Assembly (NCBI GenBank): GCA_002432085.1
Contig: DJFN01000122.1
Coordinates: 212-7,669 of the forward strand
DNA length: 7,458 nt
From: Flavobacteriales bacterium UBA5871
GTDB taxonomy: Bacteria > Bacteroidota > Bacteroidia > Flavobacteriales_D > Crocinitomicaceae
Reading direction: 5' to 3'
Numbering within the stretch: position 1 is the stretch's first letter; every line of letters begins with the position of its first letter. Below are positions 1 through 6,036 of this stretch, piece by piece. Made by a program: the position numbers and the translations under genes. The notes beneath the pieces are model-generated. The model ran no database searches. It was given only the letters and a program-made list of their open reading frames with translations, and was not told the origin of the DNA.

Positions 1-90
1 GAAATAAGACGGGTATTTGTCTTCTTTTTCCTGGGCGATCGACACAGAGCTAAAAACCAGGGCCAATAATGCAAGCAACCATCTGTTCAT
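1..90 (-). CDS. Exported protein of unknown function, N-terminal fragment with signal peptide
   Basis: The minus strand opens with ATG at 90-88 and reads 30 codons without a stop to the window edge, so the rest of the gene lies to the left. The product begins with Met-Asn-Arg-Trp, followed by a Leu/Ala/Val-rich hydrophobic stretch (about residues 4-14) and a polar Ser-Ser-Val-Ser-Ile-Ala segment. This is a textbook Sec signal peptide, with probable signal peptidase I cleavage after Ala19. The residues after it (Gln-Glu-Lys-Glu-Asp-Lys) are highly charged, as expected for a mature N-terminus. There is no lipobox cysteine, so a periplasmic, outer-membrane or secreted protein is more likely than a lipoprotein. 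A TAnnTTTG-type box lies 37 bases upstream. The mature domain is outside the window, so no function can be given. Confidence 0.75.
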   Translation of the reverse strand, partial: MNRWLLALLALVFSSVSIAQEKEDKYPSYF

Positions 91-127
91 ACTGCCAAAC
101 TACGTAAAAAGGGTTTATTTGTCAGAT

Positions 128-135
128 CAAACGTA
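128..135 (-). promoter_or_regulatory. Candidate Bacteroidota -7 box upstream of the exported-protein gene
   Basis: Read on the minus strand the sequence is TACGTTTG, an exact match to the Bacteroidota -7 consensus TAnnTTTG. It lies 37 bases before the ATG at 90, leaving room for a leader of about 30 bases. No TTG is found at the expected -33 spacing, which weakens the call. The box overlaps one arm of a 6-bp perfect inverted repeat, CTACGT at 100-105 and ACGTAG at 131-136. That could be an operator or chance. The whole 91-181 spacer holds no gene. Confidence 0.35.
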
Positions 136-181
136 GCAGAATGTAGAAACGTTGGAGTCATCGGGATGTTGTGACGGTTGT

Positions 182-763
182 TTATTTCCACGTCGTCAGG
201 TATTCGATAGGTTTGCGTTGTCCTTTCGGCCATTCTATTCCCGGATAGCCGACGTAGAAAATACCGAGGCATTTGTCTTCTTCTTCCAGCTCGAGGAAAG
301 CGCGCATTTGCTCCGTGTGAATGATTCCCGGCGTCGACCAGAAACCGCCAAGGCCGTAAGCCGTACAGGTCAGGTGCATATTCTGTACCGCACAGGCAAC
401 AGCGCACATTTCATCCATTTCGGTGATGCGACGGTCCGGATCGCGTTTCATGCAAATGGCAATCGCAGCAGAAGCCAGCTTCGGACGGGAAACGATCTTG
501 GCAAATTTGGCATCGTTCTGCTTTTCAGGCGGAACGGTTTCCAGGTAGATACGACCAAGATTCTCAGACAGATCGAAGAGCGATTCGCCCATGAAAACCG
601 TAAAGCGCCACGGCTGCGTCATTCCGTGAGTCGGTGCCCAGATGGCGTTGTTCAACAGCAATTCGATTTGCTCGCGGTGTACCTTGCGGTCGCTGAATTG
701 TTCGGGATAGATCGTCCGCCTGTTGCGGATCACTTCGGTAATTTCGCTGAGATTGTATCGCAT
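182..763 (-). CDS. Nitroreductase family FMN-dependent oxidoreductase (YdjA-like)
   Basis: This 193-residue cytoplasmic flavoprotein would reduce nitro compounds, quinones or similar acceptors with NAD(P)H; the true substrate is unknown. Family signatures are visible in order: the FMN-phosphate-binding Arg-Arg-Thr near residues 15-17, an Ala-Pro-Thr-His...Gln-Pro-Trp-Arg-Phe block at 43-54, Glu-Met-X-Ala-Val-Ala-Cys-Ala-Val-Gln-Asn-Met in the central helix (118-129), Gly-Leu-Gly-Gly-Phe-Trp at 137-142, and Phe-Tyr-Val-Gly-Tyr-Pro at 169-174. Pattern and length fit the short YdjA-like subgroup. The frame stays open upstream to an ATG at 946, but that extension translates octamer repeats and a region with no family similarity. 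The start at 763 gives a normal family N-terminus and has a TAnnTTTG box 39 bases upstream. The gene stands 337 bases from the gene before it, so it is probably transcribed on its own. Confidence 0.9.
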   Translation of the reverse strand: MRYNLSEITEVIRNRRTIYPEQFSDRKVHREQIELLLNNAIWAPTHGMTQPWRFTVFMGESLFDLSENLGRIYLETVPPEKQNDAKFAKIVSRPKLASAAIAICMKRDPDRRITEMDEMCAVACAVQNMHLTCTAYGLGGFWSTPGIIHTEQMRAFLELEEEDKCLGIFYVGYPGIEWPKGQRKPIEYLTTWK

Positions 764-802
764 GCCTGGGATTTGAGGCCCGCCTTTGTCGGCAGACAGG
801 TA

Positions 803-810
803 CAAAAATA
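803..810 (-). promoter_or_regulatory. Candidate -7 box for the nitroreductase
   Basis: The minus strand reads TATTTTTG, matching TAnnTTTG exactly. It lies 39 bases before the chosen nitroreductase start at 763, which would give a leader of about 30-35 bases. No clear TTG is present 19-21 bases upstream. An A/T-rich box like this can arise by chance, so this is a modest call. It does support the start at 763 over the ATG at 946. Confidence 0.38.
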
Positions 811-823
811 ATGGCAATTTTTG

Positions 824-871
824 GACTTCCGGACTTCCCGATTTTAAGATTTCAGGACTTATTGGTCCTAA
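824..871 (+). repeat. Degenerate octamer tandem repeat, copy A
   Basis: Six consecutive 8-bp blocks begin at 824, 832, 840, 848, 856 and 864. The first five follow GAYWTYAR loosely, for example GACTTCCG, GATTTTAA and GATTTCAG, and the sixth is decayed. GATTTCAG at 848-855 recurs exactly at 6075-6082. The array lies in the 764-1100 spacer, just upstream of the candidate nitroreductase promoter. Stops and family comparison argue against its being coding. Confidence 0.7.
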
Positions 872-930
872 CATCAAATGGCCTATAGATCCTTTCACCC
901 AAAAGGCATAAAAGCAACGGGACGTACTGA

Positions 931-972
931 GTGTGATCCGAAGCACCGACCGCCTCGGCGGACGGATTACAC
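931..972. repeat. GC-rich stem-loop with a CCGCC/GGCGG core
   Basis: GTGTGATCCG at 931-940 pairs with CGGATTACAC at 963-972 as a 10-bp stem with a single G·T wobble at 935/968. Inside it, CCGCC at 950-954 pairs with GGCGG at 957-961, separated from the outer stem by a 9-base asymmetric bulge. On the minus strand the wobble becomes a C·A mismatch, so the fold is slightly better as plus-strand RNA. No T-run follows on either side, so a classical intrinsic terminator is not shown. The core resembles the mini-hairpins at 6128-6173. The rest of the 337-base spacer 764-1100 holds repeats A and D and otherwise nothing I can identify. Confidence 0.55.
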
Positions 973-1057
973 AAAAGAAATTCCGACTTTGGAAACACCG
1001 AAAATCGTAGTCTGATCACAAAGCAGAACCATGAAATCGAAAAGGATTCGCTTTACA

Positions 1058-1100
1058 GACCGACCGACTGAAGACCAGTGACTGGAGACTGAAAGACTGA
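1058..1100 (+). repeat. Degenerate GACTGAA-type 7-8-bp tandem repeat
   Basis: Two GACC blocks (1058, 1062) are followed by five units beginning at 1066, 1073, 1080, 1087 and 1095: GACTGAA, GACCAGT, GACTGGA, GACTGAAA and GACTGATT. Spacing is 7, 7, 7 and 8 bases. The last unit runs into the TAA stop codon of the minus-strand thioredoxin-fold gene (1101-1103), so the array sits exactly at that gene's 3' end. Its unit differs from the GAYWTYAR octamer, although both begin with GAC. Confidence 0.65.
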
Positions 1101-2528
1101 TTACCTCCCTTCTTCGAGCGCTTTCTTAATCAAAAAAAACGTCTTATCGATCGTTTCGTATTGTCCGTTCGGGATGGGGCCAAGTGCCGGCGAGCTTACT
1201 ACGTAGCCTGTCGGATCGATCAGCGTATAATACGGCGCGTTCGTTACCTGGTAATCCGAGAACAGCGCATGACGGTTATCGACCACGACGCTTTCCCACG
1301 GAACCGACTGCTGCAAGGCTTCGATGGATTTTTGATCGCTTTTCTCCTGCTTCCGGATGACCATCAGGAAACGCACTTGCGATGTGTAACGCTGATGAAT
1401 CGGAACCAACAGATCAAGCTGTTTTTTCGTTTCCACGGCGTCCGGATCGACGAAAAACAAATACAGATAAGTTCCCTGGTAACGCTGCAGGTTGTGAAGC
1501 GTTCCGTTTGTCGACGGCAGGTTGAAATCCGGTGCGCGGGAACCGGCTGCGAGCTCTGTCAGACGCGTGATCACATTCGCAGCAACAACCTTATTGCTTT
1601 CAAAAAGCGCAAACCGGGCTACGCTGTCGAGTACGGTAAGAATGTTCGTTTGCGGATAATCTTTATCGTAATACGCCTCGCTGAGAATTTTGATCATCAT
1701 CAGCTCCCGCAATCGACGGTTGTTGTTCATCGTGTATTCCTGCGCGAAGGCCCGCATGATGAGCGTCGGACTGGATTTCAGCAAAGCCTGGTAGACTTCG
1801 TCGTTGATTTTCGGACTCAGGCGCGGCAGCAGCTTTTCGTAATAATGCTTCGCGTATTCCATGTACGCATCGCTCTGGTAATAAACCGGATACGTTTTCA
1901 GATAGAAATCGTATTTCTCATACTGATTGCGACTTCCAAGGAAACGCAGATCGTCCAGCTTGGCAAGGCTGAATTTGATGTGTGCCCGAAAAAATTTATC
2001 CGCCGTATCGTTCTTGTAATAGTTCTCCACATCGAGCTTGAAGGTATCGAGCCGTTTGGAGAAAAAGACCGCTTCTGCGTTGTTACGTGTGTAAAACGTC
2101 GCTACAAATTCATCCGACCAGCGGTTGAACGACAGGATCTTGTAATTGATATCGGTGGAATCCAGCCCGATAAATGTCAGCTCGACCTGGTTTCCCAGCG
2201 GCCGATACGGATCATACGGATTGCGATCCGGCAGATAAATTTCATAGCTTCCGCCCGGAACTGCATAAAAATGGGCCGTGTTGTTATTCGAGCCAATGAT
2301 CAGCTTGCGCGTTTCATCGAGGTAAAAGCTGCAGCTGAATGTGCTGTCTTCTTTCACCGTAGCTGTGGCGATTCGTTCCTGTTTCATGGAAATGTAATCC
2401 ATGATCTGGAAGATCTCGATCTGTTTGCCAACGTATTTCGGTGCGTAACCGGAAACCTTCGTGATTTCTTCGGCCAGCAACATAAAAGGAAAAACAACAG
2501 CGGATAAAACCAGGAAATAGCTCTTCAT
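1101..2528 (-). CDS. Secreted thioredoxin-fold (TlpA-like) protein lacking the redox cysteines
   Basis: The 475-residue product starts with a signal peptide (about residues 1-19, cleavage after Ala19 in Leu-Leu-Ala-Glu-Glu). With no lipobox it is probably periplasmic. Residues 22-100 are beta-rich, like the N-terminal domains of Bacteroidota TlpA proteins (DUF4369-like, uncertain). Residues 125-325 are mainly helical and resemble the middle region of DUF5106-type proteins (uncertain). The thioredoxin fold spans about 328-475: Gly-Ser-Arg-Ala-Pro-Asp-Phe at 329-335, and a cis-Pro loop Asn-Ala-Pro-Tyr-Tyr-Thr-Leu-Ile-Asp at 430-438. Relatives usually have Asp-Pro-Asp-Cys-X-X-Cys; here it reads Asp-Pro-Asp-Ala-Val-Glu-Thr (361-367), so both cysteines are gone. 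Cys66 is the only cysteine. Thiol-disulfide exchange is therefore unlikely; a binding or structural role is inferred. The start lies 3 bases after the coaD stop, implying co-translation. Confidence 0.85.
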   Translation of the reverse strand: MKSYFLVLSAVVFPFMLLAEEITKVSGYAPKYVGKQIEIFQIMDYISMKQERIATATVKEDSTFSCSFYLDETRKLIIGSNNNTAHFYAVPGGSYEIYLPDRNPYDPYRPLGNQVELTFIGLDSTDINYKILSFNRWSDEFVATFYTRNNAEAVFFSKRLDTFKLDVENYYKNDTADKFFRAHIKFSLAKLDDLRFLGSRNQYEKYDFYLKTYPVYYQSDAYMEYAKHYYEKLLPRLSPKINDEVYQALLKSSPTLIMRAFAQEYTMNNNRRLRELMMIKILSEAYYDKDYPQTNILTVLDSVARFALFESNKVVAANVITRLTELAAGSRAPDFNLPSTNGTLHNLQRYQGTYLYLFFVDPDAVETKKQLDLLVPIHQRYTSQVRFLMVIRKQEKSDQKSIEALQQSVPWESVVVDNRHALFSDYQVTNAPYYTLIDPTGYVVSSPALGPIPNGQYETIDKTFFLIKKALEEGR

Positions 2529-2531
2529 GCC

Positions 2532-2990
2532 TTAGTTAACGAGTTGATGCATATTGGTTACATAGGCATCAATTTTCCCGCCATTTTTGAAAATCTCCCG
2601 GATTATGGTCGAATTGATGGCCATGAGCGACGGATCGGGCAACACGAAAACGGTTTCCACATCTGCCATATCGCGGTTCAGCAAAGCAATCGGATGCTCG
2701 TAGTGAAAATCCTTTGCATCGCGCAATCCGCGCAGGATGTTCGTGCAGTTATGCTGTTTGCAGAAGTCGACGGTAAGGCCGCTGTAAGTCACCACTGAAA
2801 CACGTTTCTCGTCGGCAAAAAGCGAACGAATGTGTCGCAGCCGCGCTTCAAGGTCGAACATGGATTGTTTCGTACTGTTAACGCCAACAGCGATCACTAC
2901 TTCATCGAAGAGCGTAAGGCCTCTGCGCACCACGTCTTCGTGGCCTTTGGTAAACGGATCGAACGATCCCGGGAAACATGCTTTTTTCAT
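2532..2990 (-). CDS. coaD: Pantetheine-phosphate adenylyltransferase (CoaD)
   Basis: CoaD transfers AMP from ATP to 4'-phosphopantetheine, giving dephospho-CoA, the penultimate step of coenzyme A synthesis in the cytoplasm. The 152-residue protein is near the usual 155-165. It opens with the nucleotidyltransferase signature Pro-Gly-Ser-Phe-Asp-Pro-Phe-Thr-Lys-Gly-His (7-17), in which Thr-Lys-Gly-His 14-17 is the T/HxGH ATP-binding motif. Lys41 in Val-Asn-Ser-Thr-Lys-Gln, Arg87-Gly-Leu-Arg90 and the following Asp-Phe-X-Tyr-Glu match substrate-binding positions of E. coli CoaD. Asn-Ser-Thr-Ile-Ile-Arg-Glu at 126-132 corresponds to the family's Ser-Ser-Ser-X-X-Lys/Arg-Glu. The ATG at 2990 puts the signature at the expected distance from the N-terminus. 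The thioredoxin-fold gene follows after 3 bases; rsmD lies upstream on the same strand across a 197-base gap. Confidence 0.97.
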   Translation of the reverse strand: MKKACFPGSFDPFTKGHEDVVRRGLTLFDEVVIAVGVNSTKQSMFDLEARLRHIRSLFADEKRVSVVTYSGLTVDFCKQHNCTNILRGLRDAKDFHYEHPIALLNRDMADVETVFVLPDPSLMAINSTIIREIFKNGGKIDAYVTNMHQLVN

Positions 2991-3074
2991 GATCAGTCAG
3001 CTGCGTTCAGTACAAAGAAACAAAGTTTTACGGAATGCGGTTACAGACAACTATTCTCGATTTCTCACTTTCCA

Positions 3075-3100
3075 GCGAATTGGCGAATTAACACGAATTA
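3075..3100 (+). repeat. Short CGAATT repeat in the coaD-rsmD spacer
   Basis: CGAATT occurs three times in 24 bases (3076, 3084, 3094), inside GCGAATTG, GCGAATTA and ACACGAATTA. On the minus strand this reads as repeated AATTCG, a pattern I associate from memory with intergenic spacers of Bacteroidota genomes. The 197-base spacer 2991-3187 contains no convincing gene, no exact TAnnTTTG box on the minus strand, and no clear terminator. How coaD is transcribed is therefore not evident from the sequence. Confidence 0.4.
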
Positions 3101-3187
3101 TGCACCTGTGGCGGATATGGTGGCCATTCACTTTACTATTCCATAAAGCTCAACTGGTCAGAATTCATGATTCGTAGGCGGAAATCG

Positions 3188-3751
3188 TTAATCGTTTGTT
3201 GTTTCTATTTCGTCGGGGCGGCGGAAAAAGCTGAAATAGACATTCCCGAAATTGCGGACGTCGAGGAAGCCGGGAAGTTCGCTCAGATCGGTTTGTCGTC
3301 CATGCTCGATGATCATCCAGCCGTGTTCGTTCAACAAATTGCGCTCCTGAACGGTTTTCACGAGATCTTTGTGAAACGTGGCATCGTATGGCGGATCGGA
3401 AAAGATGAGATCGTAGGTCGCTTTGGTTTTCGCCACAAACTGCAAAACATCGTTTTGTGCAATCTGCAATTCAGGACCGGTTCCAAGCTCTTTCGACCAT
3501 TTATAGATGTAGCGGATACACAACGGATGGCGATCGACAGCAGTCACATTTCCGGCTTCGCGTGAAAGGAATTCCAGCGTGATATTGCCTGTGCCGGCAC
3601 ACAGGTCGAGAATATCGAGATCAACGAGATCGAGACGGTGCTCGAGCACGTTGAACAGTCCTTCCTTGGCGTAATCGGTCGTTGGACGCGAAGGAAAGTT
3701 CTTCGGCGGCGAAAAACGACGCGCTTTATAGATTCCACGGATTATACGCAT
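3188..3751 (-). CDS. rsmD: RsmD-family 16S rRNA guanine-N2 methyltransferase
   Basis: RsmD uses S-adenosylmethionine to methylate G966 (E. coli numbering) of 16S rRNA in the small subunit. The 187-residue protein has the full Rossmann methyltransferase order. The N-terminal Arg-Ile-Ile-Arg-Gly block is followed by Arg-Pro-Thr-Thr-Asp-Tyr-Ala-Lys-Glu (22-30), typical of RsmD. SAM-binding motif I is Leu-Asp-Leu-Cys-Ala-Gly-Thr-Gly-Asn (49-57), with an acidic Ala-Val-Asp at 71-73. Asn100-Asp101 follows at the adenine-binding position. The catalytic motif IV is Asp-Pro-Pro-Tyr (119-122), and Met-Ile-Ile-Glu-His at 146-150 matches the family C-terminal strand. Motif I has Cys51 where Phe is more common, a mild variation. 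The ATG at 3751 overlaps the end of the DUF3822-type gene by 10 bases, so the two are probably translationally coupled. Confidence 0.95.
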   Translation of the reverse strand: MRIIRGIYKARRFSPPKNFPSRPTTDYAKEGLFNVLEHRLDLVDLDILDLCAGTGNITLEFLSREAGNVTAVDRHPLCIRYIYKWSKELGTGPELQIAQNDVLQFVAKTKATYDLIFSDPPYDATFHKDLVKTVQERNLLNEHGWMIIEHGRQTDLSELPGFLDVRNFGNVYFSFFRRPDEIETTND

Positions 3752-4500
3752 AGCTCCTGGAATAAAAGGTGTTCCTGAAAATGCGTCGTGATTTTCTGCT
3801 CTTTCAAGGATTGAACGGTTGCCGCGAGCTCACTCAATTGCTTTGTTTTTGCCTGTTGCTGTTCCGTGGAAGCGTGAATGAAGATCTCGCCTTTCGTTGT
3901 AATGTTTTCGTGCTGGAAGCAATACAGCAAATGATAGAGCACATCTTCCGCCGTCTGGTATTCCTGGTAGCTCGCGTGAACGATCTGACCGTCTTTGCGA
4001 ATCACACAGCAGAAATGATTTTCCTGGAGGATGAAATGCGTGCGCAGTGGCACGGAAGAACCGGTATTCAGATGTCGCAGCAAATGTGTGAGCTCATGCT
4101 GGATCACGATTCGCGGCATTTTGAGGATCAGAACGCCTTTCACCCATGAAGGAAGATAGTAAACGTTTACGATGTTCCATTCCGGCAGGCGGTTGTAATC
4201 CGTTTCGCCTTTCGGTAATTGTTCCTGAACGGTCAGTCCCAGCAAAGCTTCCGGAGAAGATTCGGCAAACAAAGCCATGGGAACGAGCGCACATTTCGGA
4301 TCGGAAAACGAGCAGGAATAGGCTTCAAAATCGTTCAGATCACCGCAATCACCGACCAGATCTCGCAGCGTTTGCTTGTAGCCTTCGTCCGACCGATTCG
4401 TGCAAACGCGCTCGGCCAGCGGCGACAGCGTTCCCGATTCCGAAACGAAAGCGGCCATCCGACTGTCTGTTAATTCGATAATGAGCTGTTTCCTGTTCAT
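3742..4500 (-). CDS. DUF3822-type protein of unknown function upstream of rsmD
   Basis: The 252-residue soluble protein has no signal peptide or membrane segment. The opening Lys-Gln-Leu-Ile-Ile-Glu-Leu-Thr-Asp-Ser, a central Trp-Asn-Ile-Val-Asn-Val-Tyr-Tyr-Leu-Pro (108-117), a His-Glu-Leu-Thr-His helix near 134-138, and a C-terminal Tyr-His-Leu-Leu-Tyr-Cys-Phe-Gln segment (189-196) match what I recall of DUF3822. That Bacteroidota-specific family sits beside rsmD, and a structural-genomics structure of one member was described as actin-like. I assign the family from recall and context, not a search. The His-Glu-X-X-His string looks like a zinc-protease motif but is probably coincidental. The 3' end overlaps rsmD by 10 bases (3742-3751). 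A role tied to RsmD or ribosome maturation is only inferred from the neighbourhood. Confidence 0.8.
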   Translation of the reverse strand: MNRKQLIIELTDSRMAAFVSESGTLSPLAERVCTNRSDEGYKQTLRDLVGDCGDLNDFEAYSCSFSDPKCALVPMALFAESSPEALLGLTVQEQLPKGETDYNRLPEWNIVNVYYLPSWVKGVLILKMPRIVIQHELTHLLRHLNTGSSVPLRTHFILQENHFCCVIRKDGQIVHASYQEYQTAEDVLYHLLYCFQHENITTKGEIFIHASTEQQQAKTKQLSELAATVQSLKEQKITTHFQEHLLFQELCV

Positions 4501-4611
4501 CGACCGTAAAAGTACGATTTTTGGAGGTTAGGATGTAAGGACATCAAGACTTCAGGACAAAACAATAAAATGACTGAAAGCAGGTGAACGAAATGTGTTT
4601 AATTTTAAATC
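4501..4611. promoter_or_regulatory. Divergent intergenic region between the DUF3822-type gene and the helicase
   Basis: These 111 bases separate two divergently transcribed genes, so both promoters should lie here. No exact TAnnTTTG is present on either strand. Near matches are TACTTTTA on the minus strand (4507-4514), very close to the DUF3822 start, and TAATTTTA on the plus strand (4600-4607), five bases before the helicase ATG. Both are too close to the start codons for a normal leader, so neither is a firm call. The A/T-rich run before the helicase ATG is typical of Bacteroidota initiation without a Shine-Dalgarno sequence. A copy of the octamer repeat occupies the middle. Confidence 0.4.
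4532..4563 (+). repeat. Octamer tandem repeat, copy B
   Basis: Three units in exact 8-bp register, GATGTAAG (4532), GACATCAA (4540) and GACTTCAG (4548), are followed by a decayed unit at 4556-4563. GACATCAA and GACTTCAG both recur exactly in the convergent array (6067 and 6051). Unlike the 6035 array, this copy lies in a promoter-containing divergent spacer and has no inverted half. Confidence 0.65.
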
Positions 4612-6036
4612 ATGAACGAACGGAAGCAGCAATGTCTTCAGGATTTCCTGCGATTTTTCCAGCACGAACCGAATGCCGAACAGCAAGAGCTGATCTCGGA
4701 GCTGGTGGAATTTACCTTTTCGCCGGAAAATCCAGCATGTTTTGTTCTGAAAGGCTACGCCGGAACGGGAAAAACTTCGGTCCTTGGCGCCTACACGAAA
4801 GCGCTGAAGGCCAACCGGATTCGTTCCATTCTGATGGCTCCGACCGGACGCGCCGCGAAAGTTCTGGCTTTGCGATCGGGCGAGCCGGCAACGACTATTC
4901 ACAAACGGATTTACTTTACCGCCACTTCGCCTGAAGGCGCAACGAAGCTCACGCTGGGCCAGCACAAATGGAAAAACACTGTTTTCATTGTCGATGAAGC
5001 GTCGATGATCGGTGACTTTTCATTGCAAGCCGACGGAACGGTTTCCAGGAACCTGCTCGAAGACGTGATGCAATTCGTATTCATGGGTGAGAACTGCAAG
5101 CTCATTCTGCTGGGCGACGAAGGACAGCTGCCACCGGTTGGCTCGTCTGAAACTCCGGCACTGAGCAGCAAGTACCTCGAGCACAATTTTCCGGCTGTTC
5201 AGTTCACGCTGTATGGACTGACGACGGTGGTTCGCCAGGAAAGCGAATCGGGGATTCTGGCCCACGCAACGGCTGTTCGTTCGGCACAGCGACAAGGAAA
5301 ATTACCGAAGCTCGATCTGAATCGTTTCCGCGATGTGCAGGCCGTTCCCGGCGATGAACTGATCCAAAGCATCGAAAGCTCGTATGACCGTTTTGGCCGC
5401 GACGAAGTGATGATCGTGACGCGTTCGAATAAGCGCGCCAATCTTTACAATCAGCACATCCGCAACCGGATTCTGTACATGGAAGAAGAGCTCGTGGGCA
5501 GCGACATCCTGATGGTGGTGAAGAACAACTATTTCTGGCTCGATCCGCTCAGTCCGGCCGGATTTATGGCCAATGGCGAATTACTGCAAGTGCACCGCGT
5601 ACGTCGCGTCGAAACCGTTTACGGCGTTCGTTTCGCGCACCTCGAAGTTTCCATGATCGATTACCCGGAAATGGACCGTTTCGAAACGCTGGCATTCATG
5701 GATACGCTGATGAGCGAAGCGCCGAATCTCGACCGGAATTTCCTGCGGGAATTGTTCTTCGAGATTGAAAAGGATTTTATGCACGAGCACAACAAAAGCA
5801 AGCGTTATCAGCTGATCATGAAAAACTCGTATTTCAACGCATTACAGATCAAATTCGCCTATGCGGTGACGTGTCACAAAGCCCAGGGCGGACAATGGTC
5901 GGCGGTTTATATCGATCATGGCTACATCGAAGACGATCAGCTGGACGAATCCTTTCTGCGCTGGCTCTATACGGCGGTTACACGGGCGACGGAACAGGTG
6001 TATTTTATTAATCTGGCGGAAAAACTACAGGGTTGA
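4612..6036 (+). CDS. RecD-like superfamily 1 ATP-dependent DNA helicase
   Basis: The 474-residue protein is a compact SF1 helicase expected to unwind DNA 5' to 3' using ATP. Motifs appear in order: Walker A Gly-Tyr-Ala-Gly-Thr-Gly-Lys-Thr (48-55), motif Ia Ala-Pro-Thr-Gly-Arg-Ala-Ala (76-82), Walker B Val-Asp-Glu-Ala-Ser (127-131), motif III Gly-Asp-Glu-Gly-Gln-Leu-Pro-Pro-Val-Gly (168-177), a Val-Val-Arg-Gln motif IV (206-209), motif V Thr-Cys-His-Lys-Ala-Gln-Gly (420-426) and motif VI Tyr-Thr-Ala-Val-Thr-Arg-Ala (453-459). The last two sit in a UvrD/RecD-type C-terminal domain. It lacks the long N-terminal region of RecD and RecD2, and no recB or recC is nearby, so it is not a RecBCD subunit. 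Length and form fit the stand-alone AAA-family/RecD-like helicases annotated in Bacteroidota. The start at 4612 gives a short N-terminus before the Gln-X-X-Leu motif (about 24-28). The TGA stop lies inside the first unit of the downstream repeat. Confidence 0.93.
   Translation: MNERKQQCLQDFLRFFQHEPNAEQQELISELVEFTFSPENPACFVLKGYAGTGKTSVLGAYTKALKANRIRSILMAPTGRAAKVLALRSGEPATTIHKRIYFTATSPEGATKLTLGQHKWKNTVFIVDEASMIGDFSLQADGTVSRNLLEDVMQFVFMGENCKLILLGDEGQLPPVGSSETPALSSKYLEHNFPAVQFTLYGLTTVVRQESESGILAHATAVRSAQRQGKLPKLDLNRFRDVQAVPGDELIQSIESSYDRFGRDEVMIVTRSNKRANLYNQHIRNRILYMEEELVGSDILMVVKNNYFWLDPLSPAGFMANGELLQVHRVRRVETVYGVRFAHLEVSMIDYPEMDRFETLAFMDTLMSEAPNLDRNFLRELFFEIEKDFMHEHNKSKRYQLIMKNSYFNALQIKFAYAVTCHKAQGGQWSAVYIDHGYIEDDQLDESFLRWLYTAVTRATEQVYFINLAEKLQG

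Noticed and set aside
152..811. Plus-strand open frame of 219 codons opposite the nitroreductase
   Set aside because: It is antisense to a clear nitroreductase, and its translation has no recognisable motif.
764..946. N-terminal extension of the nitroreductase to the ATG at 946
   Set aside because: The extra 61 residues are translated octamer repeat and spacer, have no family counterpart, and would include the candidate promoter.
1161..2507. Long plus-strand open frame (448 codons) opposite the thioredoxin-fold gene
   Set aside because: It lies entirely antisense to a gene with a signal peptide and thioredoxin fold. Its translation is rich in Arg, Ile, Val, Phe and His and shows no family motif, as expected of a shadow frame.
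2991..3187. Small gene or tRNA in the coaD-rsmD spacer
   Set aside because: The open frames crossing it run into coaD or rsmD antisense, and I see no tRNA-like set of stems or conserved T-arm.
4087..4101. His-Glu-Leu-Thr-His in the DUF3822-type protein as a zinc-metalloprotease site
   Set aside because: There is no third zinc ligand pattern, signal peptide or protease-like context, and the rest of the protein matches DUF3822. The motif is short enough to arise by chance.
4612..6036. Helicase as part of a defence or mobile system
   Set aside because: It is a compact stand-alone RecD-like helicase beside housekeeping genes, with no nuclease, effector, integrase or transposase in the window.
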